Source of the DNA: an uncultured Eubacteriales bacterium
GTDB taxonomy: Bacteria; Bacillota; Clostridia; Oscillospirales; Oscillospiraceae
NCBI GenBank assembly: GCA_900549495.1
Contig: UROL01000128.1
Coordinates: forward strand, 1-5,871
DNA: 5,871 bases
Reading direction: 5' to 3'
A program made the translations under genes and the position numbers. Below the pieces are notes generated by a model. It ran no database searches, was not told the DNA's origin, and saw only the letters and a program-made list of their open reading frames with translations. This document shows positions 1-5,630 of the stretch, piece by piece; position 1 is the first letter of the stretch; the number at the start of each line of letters is the position of its first letter.

Positions 1-40
1 AGGCTATTCGTCGGCAGCGTCAGATGTGTATAAGAGACAG
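1..40. other. Nextera (Tn5) sequencing adapter left in the assembly
   Basis: Bases 8-40 match the Illumina Nextera read-1 transposase adapter in full: TCGTCGGCAGCGTC at 8-21, followed by the 19-bp Tn5 mosaic end AGATGTGTATAAGAGACAG at 22-40. The seven bases before it (AGGCTAT) fit the end of an i5 index; from memory they match Nextera XT index S520 (AAGGCTAT). This is a library-construction artefact at the contig end. It creates false peptides in both directions (MCIRDS on the plus strand, LYTSDAADE on the minus strand) that are well-known contamination signatures in protein databases. Nothing in 1-40 should be annotated as biology. Confidence 0.98.
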
Positions 41-160
41 CTCCAATACGCTGCGGCGCATGGCCTCGCTGACATCCCCGGCCCCGCTGAAGGCCTTGGA
101 CACCGTCCCCTTGGATATCCCCAGCCGCTTGGCAATATCGTCCATGGTTGCCACACCCAT
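41..160 (-). CDS. LacI-family transcriptional regulator, N-terminal fragment cut by adapter
   Basis: Reading leftwards from the ATG at 160-158, the frame gives MGVATMDDIAKRLGISKG followed by TVSKAFSGAGDVSEAMRRSVLE. This is the classic LacI/GalR DNA-binding head: helix 1 (DDIAKRLG), a turn (IS), a recognition helix (KGTVSKAFSG), then the DVSEAMRRSVLE segment leading to the hinge. Only 40 codons remain, because the contig hits the adapter at base 40; a full family member has about 330-350 residues with a periplasmic-binding-like sugar sensor domain. The truncation is technical, not a pseudogene. The start is uncertain: GTG at 154 and ATG at 145 are in-frame alternatives, and only a G-run lies just upstream as a possible ribosome site. 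The gene has its own promoter at 187-215. Family members usually repress sugar-use genes, so a link to the nearby beta-xylosidase is plausible but unproven. Confidence 0.85.
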
Positions 161-186
161 CCCCCCATTTCCCACTGTTTTTCCAC

Positions 187-215
187 ATTATAAAGTATCC
201 TTCCTTAAATTGCAA
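187..215 (-). promoter_or_regulatory. Sigma-A type promoter of the LacI-family gene
   Basis: On the minus strand a TTGCAA -35 box (210-215) is followed, after exactly 17 bp, by a perfect TATAAT -10 box (187-192). Transcription would begin near base 180, giving a leader of about 20 nt before the ATG at 160. It lies downstream of the MATE terminator, so the regulator is probably transcribed separately from the pump gene. I saw no clear palindromic operator overlapping it. Confidence 0.75.
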
Positions 216-281
216 TGATAAAGTTTCGAAGAATTTCGTAAATCGGTTTCTTTTACAGTTTCTTTTTGGATGGTATGGCGC

Positions 282-326
282 AAAAAGGCCCCGGCAGGGA
301 GGATTTCCGTTCCCCGCCGGGGCCTT
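282..326 (-). terminator. Intrinsic terminator of the MATE gene
   Basis: AAGGCCCCGGC (285-295) pairs perfectly with GCCGGGGCCTT (316-326). After one mismatch, four further pairs (297-300 with 311-314) extend the stem, leaving a 10-nt loop. Read on the minus strand, the hairpin is followed directly by TTTTT (286-282), the arrangement of a Rho-independent terminator. It lies about 180 nt beyond the MATE stop codon, with the 163-bp palindromic element in between, and insulates the LacI-family gene. Confidence 0.85.
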
Positions 327-330
327 GCAA

Positions 331-493
331 GGGAAACTCTGAATAAATCGTCTGCGGCTGAGCAGCGAATCTTTTACTCCCAGTCTGCGGTTTGAAAAAT
401 GGGAAATACATACAGTATTCCCTCATTTTCCAAACCTTGTCTGGAAGCAAAATCTTTCGCCGTCAGCTCTTGCCGATTTAATCAGAGCTTCCC
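331..493. repeat. 163-bp imperfect palindrome, MITE- or ERIC-like element
   Basis: Two arms of 79 nt (331-409 and 415-493) are imperfect inverted copies around a 5-nt centre (410-414). The outer ends agree at 18 of 20 positions with the consensus GGGAARCTCTGAWTAAATCG. The innermost parts also pair: GTTTGAAAAATG at 390-401 with CATTTTCCAAAC at 424-435, continuing into GTATTCCC at 415-422. Small gaps and mismatches occur in the middle of each arm. Size, terminal inverted repeats and lack of coding capacity resemble a miniature inverted-repeat element or an ERIC-type intergenic repeat. The flanks show at most an AA on each side, so no convincing target duplication. It lies between the MATE stop codon (504) and its terminator, so it is probably transcribed as part of the MATE mRNA 3' end and would fold into a long hairpin. 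Confidence 0.65.
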
Positions 494-503
494 AAGGAAT
501 ATT

Positions 504-1874
504 TTAGTTATTTTCCCGGGTGATGTTCCGCAGCCAGATGTACTTGCGGTAGTGCAGGAACACGGCGGGGAGCTTGATGAGCTCGTCCATGCTGCACAGG
601 CAGAATACCACCGGGGCGCTCCAATGCCAGCGGAAGGCGGCCAACTGGCTCAGGGGGACGCAGATGCACCACATGAAGACGATATTGGACTTCATGTCGA
701 ATTTGGCGTCGCCTCCGGCGCCGAAGATGCCGTCCAGCACCGCATGGTTCACTGCCTGGGCCGCCACGTTCAGGCCGGTGAAGGCAATCATAACCCGCAG
801 ATAGGATGCCGCCTGGGGGGTCAGCTGGGTGATGTTCATAATCACCGGGGTCAGGGCCACCAGGAAAATACCGGTGCCCACACCCACCACGGCGGCCAGC
901 TTGGTCAGCCGGGCGGCGTAGCTCTTGGCCTTATCCAGCTGGTTGGCACCCAGCAGGTTGCCAATGAGGATACCCGCGCCGCCGCCCACGCCCCAAATCA
1001 GGCAGGAGAGCAGGCTCTTCATCACCGCCACAATGGAGTTGGCCGCCACGGCATCGCCGTTCATATGGCCCAGCACCACGGAATAGGACATATAGGCCAC
1101 GCCCCACACCAGGCTGGCCCCGATAACCGGGGTGGTATACTGCAAAAAGTCCCGGAACAGCAGCTTGCCGGGCTTTTCCAGCAGACCCCGCCACCGCAGC
1201 TGCACCGCACCCCGGCGCTTGGTAATCACCACCGCCAGAGTTAGCTCAATAGTCCGGGCGAACACCGTGGCCAGGGCGGCACCGGCGATGCCCATGGCCG
1301 GGAAGCCCAGCAGGCCAAAGATGAACACCGCATTGAGCACAATATTGGCTACCACCGCCACCGAGCTGATGACGGAGTTTTCGGCGGTATGGCCGGTGTT
1401 TTTCAGCAGAGCGAAATACACCTGGGTAATGCCGCAGAAGAAATAAGAGGGGGCCACCCACTGCAAATACTCCGCCCCCAGGGGGATGAGGTCCTGGTCG
1501 TTGGTCAGCAGGGCCATCAGCTTCTGAGGGGCAAGCAGCGCCGTCAGGGTGATGATGCCCCCGATGCACAGGATGATTTTCAGGCCGGTGGGGGCGATTT
1601 TCTCAATGGATTTGCCGTCCCCCTTGCCCCAGTACTGGGCGGCCATAATGCCCACGCCGATGCTGAAGCCCGTCACCAGCAGGTTGACGAAGAACTGCAC
1701 GTTCCCCGCCAGAGAGGCCGCCGCCATGGCCTGCTGACCCAGCCGCCCCAGCATCACCGCATCCGTCACACTGACCAGGGCCAGCATAAAGTTCTGCACC
1801 GCAATGGGGCCCACCAGTCGGCCCAACTCCCGGTAAAAGGTGTCGTTAGGATTCTTTTTCAATACCGCTCCCAT
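504..1874 (-). CDS. MATE-family multidrug/Na+ (or H+) antiporter efflux pump
   Basis: This 456-residue integral membrane protein has the usual length for the MATE family and hydrophobic segments compatible with 12 transmembrane helices in two homologous halves (roughly residues 18-200 and 240-440). Helix 1 contains VTDAVMLGRLG, with Asp38 where NorM-type proteins carry their cation-coupling Asp. FSIGVGIMAAQYWGKGD follows, and its second-half counterpart is GGGAGILIGNLLGANQLDKAKSYA; these are family hallmarks. The family exports cationic drugs, dyes or metabolites in exchange for Na+ or H+; the substrate cannot be read from sequence. The ATG at 1874 is supported by GGAGG (1881-1885), 6 nt upstream. 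A promoter lies at 1912-1940 and a terminator at 282-326. It is divergent from the GH120 gene. It could be a pump unrelated to sugar use. Confidence 0.93.
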   Translation of the reverse strand: MGAVLKKNPNDTFYRELGRLVGPIAVQNFMLALVSVTDAVMLGRLGQQAMAAASLAGNVQFFVNLLVTGFSIGVGIMAAQYWGKGDGKSIEKIAPTGLKIILCIGGIITLTALLAPQKLMALLTNDQDLIPLGAEYLQWVAPSYFFCGITQVYFALLKNTGHTAENSVISSVAVVANIVLNAVFIFGLLGFPAMGIAGAALATVFARTIELTLAVVITKRRGAVQLRWRGLLEKPGKLLFRDFLQYTTPVIGASLVWGVAYMSYSVVLGHMNGDAVAANSIVAVMKSLLSCLIWGVGGGAGILIGNLLGANQLDKAKSYAARLTKLAAVVGVGTGIFLVALTPVIMNITQLTPQAASYLRVMIAFTGLNVAAQAVNHAVLDGIFGAGGDAKFDMKSNIVFMWCICVPLSQLAAFRWHWSAPVVFCLCSMDELIKLPAVFLHYRKYIWLRNITRENN

Positions 1875-1911
1875 GGGAAACCTCCGCCTTTTCTAAAGCT
1901 GTAACAGTTTC

Positions 1912-1940
1912 ATTGTAGCGGCTTTTGGTGGAATATGCAA
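1912..1940 (-). promoter_or_regulatory. Sigma-A type promoter of the MATE gene
   Basis: The minus strand carries a TTGCAT -35 box (1935-1940) and a TACAAT -10 box (1912-1917) separated by exactly 17 bp. The start site would fall near 1905, giving a leader of about 30 nt that contains the GGAGG ribosome site. The 13-bp palindrome at 1949-1961 begins 8 bp upstream of the -35 box. Confidence 0.7.
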
Positions 1941-1948
1941 GTCTCTTA

Positions 1949-1961
1949 TTTTGCGGCAAAA
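1949..1961. promoter_or_regulatory. 13-bp palindrome in the divergent promoter region, candidate operator
   Basis: TTTTGC and GCAAAA form a perfect inverted repeat around one central G. It lies between the divergent MATE and GH120 promoters, close to the MATE -35 box. An A/T-flanked palindrome with a GC core fits a dimeric helix-turn-helix regulator such as a LacI-family protein, but no second copy near the LacI-family promoter was found, so the assignment to that regulator is only a guess. Confidence 0.4.
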
Positions 1962-2013
1962 CTGCTCAATTATTGCTGCTCATTTGCTTTATTGCGGGTT
2001 TCAATTTTCCCGC

Positions 2014-2041
2014 TTGACATTTCCATATGCCCAGTTATAAT
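2014..2041 (+). promoter_or_regulatory. Consensus promoter of the GH120 gene
   Basis: A perfect TTGACA (2014-2019) and a perfect TATAAT (2036-2041) are 16 bp apart, so the promoter should be strong unless repressed. GCGGG (1994-1998) and CCCGC (2009-2013) form an inverted repeat directly abutting the -35 box, and CTGCTCA occurs twice at 14-bp spacing (1962-1968 and 1976-1982); either could be a regulator site. The leader carries TTAGGAGG at 2056-2063, 8 nt before the ATG at 2072. Confidence 0.85.
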
Positions 2042-2071
2042 GAAGAAAAAAACACTTAGGAGGAAAAAACT

Positions 2072-4075
2072 ATGATCCGTTATGTGGACTGCGCTGCCTC
2101 CCACCCCGGTGATGGTAGCAAAAACTGCCCCTTCCGTACCATCAGCCAGGCAGCAGCCGTGGCCCAGCCCGGCGACGAGGTGCTGGTGGCTCCCGGCGTC
2201 TACCGGGAAGAGGTCAGCCCCCGCTGGGCCGGTAACCAGTACCAGCCCATTGTCTACCGCTCCGCCCAGCCCCGGGCCGCCGTTATCACCGGCGCCGAGG
2301 TGGTGAAGAGCTGGCAGCCCTATCAGGGGGATACCTGGGTAGTGACCCTGCCCAACTCCTTCTTTGGCTCCTATAACCCCTATACCACCCTCATCAGCGG
2401 CGACTGGCTGGACATGGGCATCCCCTGCCACACCGGCGAGGTGTTCCTGAACGACAAGTCCCTGTACGAGCAGGACTCCCTGGAGAAGGTGCTTCAGCCT
2501 GTGGAAAACGACTCCTCCTGGGACATTGAATTCACCAAGCACACCTGGTACACCACCCAGAGCGAGGATGGGGAGAGCACCCTGATTTACGCCAACTTCC
2601 AGGGCAAGAACCCCAACGAAGAGAATGTGGAAATCACCGTCCGCCCCCACTGCTTCTACCCCGAGCAGGAGCATGTGAACTACATCACCCTGACGGGCTT
2701 CGTGGTCACCAAGGCCGCCACCCAGTGGGCACCCCCCACCGCCCTGCAAGACGGCATGATTGGCCCCCACTGGTCCAAGGGCTGGGTGATTGAGAACTGC
2801 GAAGTCTCCCACTCCAAGTGCTCCGGTATCTCCCTGGGCAAGTATTTGCAGCAGGGCAACGACAATAAGTGGCGCCACTATAAGTACAAGGACGGCACCC
2901 AGACCCAGCGGGACTGCGCCCTCATCGCCCAGATTGACGGCTGGAGCAAGGAGACCATCGGCTCCCACACCGTCCGGGGCTGCGACATCCACGACTGCGG
3001 CCAGACCGGCATCGTGGGCAACCTGGGCTGCGTGTTCTCTGTCATTGAGCACAACCACATCCACCACATCAACAACAAGCGGAATCTGGCCGGTGCCGAA
3101 ATCGGCGGCATCAAGTTCCACGCCGCCATCGACGTAATCATCCGCAACAACCACTTCCACCACTGCGTCCGGGGCATCTGGCTGGACTGGCAGACCCAGG
3201 GCACCCGGGTCAGCGCCAACCTGTTCCACGACAACTGTATGCCCAGGGACTATCTGCTCCAGCGGAAGAATACCATGGGCCTGGGTCTGGGCGAGGACAT
3301 CTTCATCGAGATTGCCCACGGCCCCTGCCTGGTGGACAACAACATCATGCTCTCCGAGCGGGCCATTAAGCTGCCCACCCAGGGCGTGGCCTTCGTCCAC
3401 AACCTGATTGCCGGCTCTGTCACCGCCGTGGGCAAGGGCGTGAAGAACGGCTCCGAGAAGTATGACTCTACCCGCTACACCCCCATTCACCTGCCCCACC
3501 GGACGGAAATTACCGGCTTTATGTCCATTCTCCACGGCGACGTCCGGTTCTATAACAACGTCTTCGTCCAGCAGCCGGTGCGGGAGCAGCTGCAAGAAAT
3601 CTGCAAGCCGCTGCCCGGCGACTCCATGGAATGGGACGACAACAACCTGGTCTGCGGCACCCTGACCTACTCCGGCTACATGACCCAGGAGCAGTGGGAG
3701 AGCTGCTTCCAGGGCTACTGCGGCGAGGGCTGCGGCATGAGCCGGGACCGGTACTATATGCCCCTGCCGGTCTGGATGGGCGGCAACGTGTACTTCAACG
3801 GTGCCCAGCCCGCCGACATCGACACCGATGCCGTTGTGGATACCCAGCACCACATCACCCTGGAGCTGAAGCAGAAGGACGGCGTATACCATCTGGATAC
3901 CAACCTGGCCGACTATCTGCCCACCTGCCAGATGATTGACTCCAATACCCTGGGCCTGGCCTTCGAGCCCGAGGAGCGCTTCGAGACCCCCGAGGGCGAG
4001 GACATTGTCTTCGATACCGACTTCTACGGCAACAAGCGGGGCGTCTCCCCTGTCCCCGGCCCCTTCGCCAACTAA
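2072..4075 (+). CDS. GH120-type beta-xylosidase, right-handed parallel beta-helix
   Basis: This 667-residue protein closely resembles, from memory, Thermoanaerobacterium saccharolyticum XylC (GH120, 638 aa), a retaining beta-xylosidase that releases xylose from xylo-oligosaccharides. Shared stretches include an N-terminal beta-helix start (YVDCAASHPGDGS, then PGDEVLVAPGVYREEV), NSFFGSYNPY, HTGEVFLN, IYANFQGKNPNEENVEI, WAPPTA (from W219), GPHWSKGW (231-238), KFHAAID (348-354), WLDWQTQGTRVS and FIEIAHGP. Alignment with XylC Asp382 (nucleophile) and Glu405 (acid/base) places them at Asp372 and Glu413. The interval is 41 residues against 23 in XylC, so about 18 residues are inserted. A beta-sandwich insertion probably occupies roughly residues 60-190. 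No signal peptide is present, so the enzyme should be cytosolic and act on imported oligosaccharides. The strong TTAGGAGG ribosome site and consensus promoter support this start. Another beta-helix glycosidase specificity remains possible. Confidence 0.88.
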   Translation: MIRYVDCAASHPGDGSKNCPFRTISQAAAVAQPGDEVLVAPGVYREEVSPRWAGNQYQPIVYRSAQPRAAVITGAEVVKSWQPYQGDTWVVTLPNSFFGSYNPYTTLISGDWLDMGIPCHTGEVFLNDKSLYEQDSLEKVLQPVENDSSWDIEFTKHTWYTTQSEDGESTLIYANFQGKNPNEENVEITVRPHCFYPEQEHVNYITLTGFVVTKAATQWAPPTALQDGMIGPHWSKGWVIENCEVSHSKCSGISLGKYLQQGNDNKWRHYKYKDGTQTQRDCALIAQIDGWSKETIGSHTVRGCDIHDCGQTGIVGNLGCVFSVIEHNHIHHINNKRNLAGAEIGGIKFHAAIDVIIRNNHFHHCVRGIWLDWQTQGTRVSANLFHDNCMPRDYLLQRKNTMGLGLGEDIFIEIAHGPCLVDNNIMLSERAIKLPTQGVAFVHNLIAGSVTAVGKGVKNGSEKYDSTRYTPIHLPHRTEITGFMSILHGDVRFYNNVFVQQPVREQLQEICKPLPGDSMEWDDNNLVCGTLTYSGYMTQEQWESCFQGYCGEGCGMSRDRYYMPLPVWMGGNVYFNGAQPADIDTDAVVDTQHHITLELKQKDGVYHLDTNLADYLPTCQMIDSNTLGLAFEPEERFETPEGEDIVFDTDFYGNKRGVSPVPGPFAN

Positions 4076-4135
4076 GGGGACAGCCAAAGGCGAGTCCCTG
4101 CCGGTATCGCAAAAAATCAATATTGTTCTGCACAC

Positions 4136-4180
4136 AGAGCGCCTATTCCCCCCGCATTGGGGGCGGATAGGCGCTCTTTT
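4136..4180 (+). terminator. Intrinsic terminator of the GH120 gene
   Basis: AGAGCGCCTAT (4136-4146) pairs with ATAGGCGCTCT (4167-4177), and a G:U pair plus C-run/G-run pairing extends the stem towards a short GC-rich loop. The stem's own final T plus three more give TTTT at 4177-4180 on the plus strand. It lies about 60 nt after the GH120 stop codon. Confidence 0.85.
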
Positions 4181-4208
4181 ATGTCCAAGGATGGGCGGTT
4201 ACCCTTTC

Positions 4209-4262
4209 GCAGCCTCCGCTTTCAGAAATTAAAAAATTTTGCGTTTTTGAAAGCGGCAGCTT
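4209..4262. repeat. Inverted repeat with 9-bp perfect arms, function unknown
   Basis: CCGCTTTCA (4216-4224) and TGAAAGCGG (4248-4256) are perfect inverted copies separated by 23 nt of A/T-rich sequence. After a 2-nt mismatch, AGC (4211-4213) and GCT (4259-4261) extend it. No T-run follows on either strand, so it is not an obvious terminator. TGAAAGCG also resembles half of a catabolite-responsive element, but the second half fails. Confidence 0.5.
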
Positions 4263-4279
4263 GCCTATGTCAATACCGG

Positions 4280-4367
4280 TTGCTTAAAACAAGTGTATGC
4301 GAAGGGAAAGGCTGAGCAGAAAACCTCCACGGAGCGCCCCCAGGGGCACTGCTCAGGGCGTAAGCAA
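4280..4367. other. Nested inverted repeats, possible structured RNA or regulatory DNA
   Basis: An outer stem TTGCTTA (4280-4286) with TAAGCAA (4361-4367) encloses an inner 8-bp stem CTGAGCAG (4312-4319) with CTGCTCAG (4349-4356). Inside lie further short pairings, CTCC with GGAG and GCCC with GGGC around 4325-4347. Nested perfect stems could form a folded RNA, but no clear promoter or T-run terminator frames the region, and the GGDEF promoter begins 8 bp downstream. It matches no riboswitch class that I recognise. No protein-coding signal was seen in 4181-4433. Confidence 0.3.
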
Positions 4368-4374
4368 ATGCTAA

Positions 4375-4403
4375 TTGACAAACCGGTGGGCAGGGTGTAA
4401 AAT
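4375..4403 (+). promoter_or_regulatory. Sigma-A type promoter of the GGDEF gene
   Basis: A perfect TTGACA (4375-4380) and TAAAAT (4398-4403) are separated by 17 bp. Transcription would begin near 4410, so the leader to the start codon is only about 25-30 nt and the inverted repeats upstream are not part of this transcript. Confidence 0.78.
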
Positions 4404-4433
4404 GCCTGAGGAAAGGACAGGTGATTGTAGGCT

Positions 4434-5588
4434 GTGGGCGTGAATATTCCGGAGATTTTGGTGGCCAATGGCAGCGGAATTGCCATGGTGCTTTTTCTGC
4501 TTTTCTACCGCTTCCGGCGGTATGAGACCCATCGGCTGGGGGAACGGATGTTCTCTGCCATGCTGGTGTGCACCCTGGCTGCCCTGGTGACGGAGACGGT
4601 GAGCTTTCTCATTGACGGCCACGTTTTCCCCGGGGGCCGCTTCCTGCAATTTTTCACCAATACCCTCTGCACCGGCATGACAGCCACCGTAGGCTTCCTA
4701 TGGTGCCTGTATGTGGATTTTCGTATCCATTTCAACGTCCGGCAGCAGAAAATCAAAGCAAAAGTTCTGGGGATTCCCCTGGTGGTGGTATATGCACTGC
4801 TGCTGTCCAACCTGTTTGGCAGCGGAGTGATTTTCACCGTCACCCCGGGCAACCGGTATGTCCGGGGGAGCCTGAATCTGGTGATGTACATTACCATGTT
4901 CGGCTACTACGCCGAGAGCATTGCCGCCGTGTGGCACTCCAAGCGGAAGGGTGTCTCCCTGCTCTTCTTCCCGGTGCATTGCTTCGTGGCCCCCTGCATT
5001 GTGGGCACCATACTACAGGGACTTTTCTACGGCCTGGCCACCGGCTGGATGTCCACCGCCATCGCCTTCCTGTGCATCTATCTGGAGATGCAGACCAGCA
5101 GCGCCTATGTGGATACCACCTCCGGGCTGCTGAACCGGCAGTACCTGAATCACTATCTGGCCCGGGCGGCCCGGCAGAAAATCCGGCTACAGGGCATTAT
5201 GATGGACGTAAACGACTTCAAGGCCATCAACGACTGCCATGGCCACGCCATGGGAGACCGGGCAATCGCCGAGCTGAGCCGCATTCTCTCCGCATCGCTG
5301 CTGGAAAATGCCATTGCCCTGCGTATGGCAGGGGATGAGTTTATCGTCCTTCTCCCCGGCAGCCAGCCCCAGCAGCTGGATGAGCAAATTCGCCGGATTG
5401 ACCACGGTATCGAGGCCTTCAGCCGCACCGGGGAGGTTCCCTTCCGGCTCTCCGTATCCATGGGCACCGCCCTGCTGGAAGGGGAGGACACCGAGGCTTT
5501 CCTCTCCCAAATGGACCGGGCCATGTACGAAGCCAAGCGGGAATACCACCGGGTCAACCCCAAGGCCCCTCTCTTCCAGGAATTCTAA
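4434..5588 (+). CDS. Seven-TM membrane protein with C-terminal GGDEF (AGDEF) domain, putative diguanylate cyclase
   Basis: This 384-residue protein has about seven hydrophobic segments (roughly residues 5-26, 38-60, 70-95, 110-130, 145-167, 176-200 and 203-220), then a GGDEF domain (about 228-375). The domain carries DVNDFKAIND (metal-binding Asp258), GHAMGD, RMAGDEF (signature 299-303) and LSVSMGTALL, then a closing MDRAMYEAKR. Such proteins make cyclic di-GMP from two GTP at the membrane, with the N-terminal part likely sensing a signal. The signature starts with Ala rather than Gly, a variant known to be active in some cyclases. The inhibitory RxxD site is absent (LENA occupies the position), so product feedback is unlikely. 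The start is uncertain: GTG at 4434 or GTG at 4440, the latter giving MNIPEI, as I recall for relatives; neither has a strong ribosome site. Catalytic activity is inferred, not shown. Confidence 0.87.
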   Translation: MGVNIPEILVANGSGIAMVLFLLFYRFRRYETHRLGERMFSAMLVCTLAALVTETVSFLIDGHVFPGGRFLQFFTNTLCTGMTATVGFLWCLYVDFRIHFNVRQQKIKAKVLGIPLVVVYALLLSNLFGSGVIFTVTPGNRYVRGSLNLVMYITMFGYYAESIAAVWHSKRKGVSLLFFPVHCFVAPCIVGTILQGLFYGLATGWMSTAIAFLCIYLEMQTSSAYVDTTSGLLNRQYLNHYLARAARQKIRLQGIMMDVNDFKAINDCHGHAMGDRAIAELSRILSASLLENAIALRMAGDEFIVLLPGSQPQQLDEQIRRIDHGIEAFSRTGEVPFRLSVSMGTALLEGEDTEAFLSQMDRAMYEAKREYHRVNPKAPLFQEF

Positions 5589-5630
5589 AAAGCAGCCATC
5601 GGCGCAGAAATGCCGATGGCTGCTTGTGTT
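5587..5630. terminator. Bidirectional intrinsic terminator between convergent genes
   Basis: AAGCAGCCATCGGC (5590-5603) pairs perfectly over 14 bp with GCCGATGGCTGCTT (5612-5625) around an 8-nt loop. On the minus strand the stem is followed by a T-run (complement of 5587-5591); on the plus strand by TTGTGTTTT. The GGDEF stop codon (5586-5588) overlaps its A-rich edge, and the minus-strand gene stops at 5631, so the hairpin serves both genes. Confidence 0.85.

Noticed and set aside
4..186. A 60-codon minus-strand open frame at the left edge
   Set aside because: It reads through the adapter (tail LYTSDAADE) in a frame different from the LacI-family head, so it is an artefact.
399..1244. A 281-codon plus-strand open frame over the MATE gene
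   Set aside because: It is an antisense shadow of the MATE coding region, rich in Gln, His and Gly, with its start inside the palindromic repeat and no domain resemblance.
1970..4135. A 721-codon open frame on the minus strand opposite the GH120 gene
   Set aside because: The peptide is a low-complexity run of Val, Gly, Ala and Leu with no recognisable domain, and it mirrors the strongly C-ending codon use of the GH120 gene. It also lacks a ribosome site and would begin beyond the GH120 stop codon in terminator-side DNA.
4248..4261. Catabolite-responsive element (TGAAAGCGGCAGCT)
   Set aside because: The left half fits the CcpA consensus but the right half does not, and the motif is better explained as one arm of the inverted repeat at 4216-4256.
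4280..4433. A cyclic di-GMP or other known riboswitch upstream of the GGDEF gene
   Set aside because: The conserved sequence blocks of cyclic di-GMP classes I and II, cobalamin, TPP and T-box leaders are not present, and the consensus promoter at 4375-4403 places the structured region outside the leader.
4265..4486. A 73-codon minus-strand open frame in the gene-free stretch
   Set aside because: No ribosome site, no recognisable protein features, and it overlaps the promoter and the start of the GGDEF gene.
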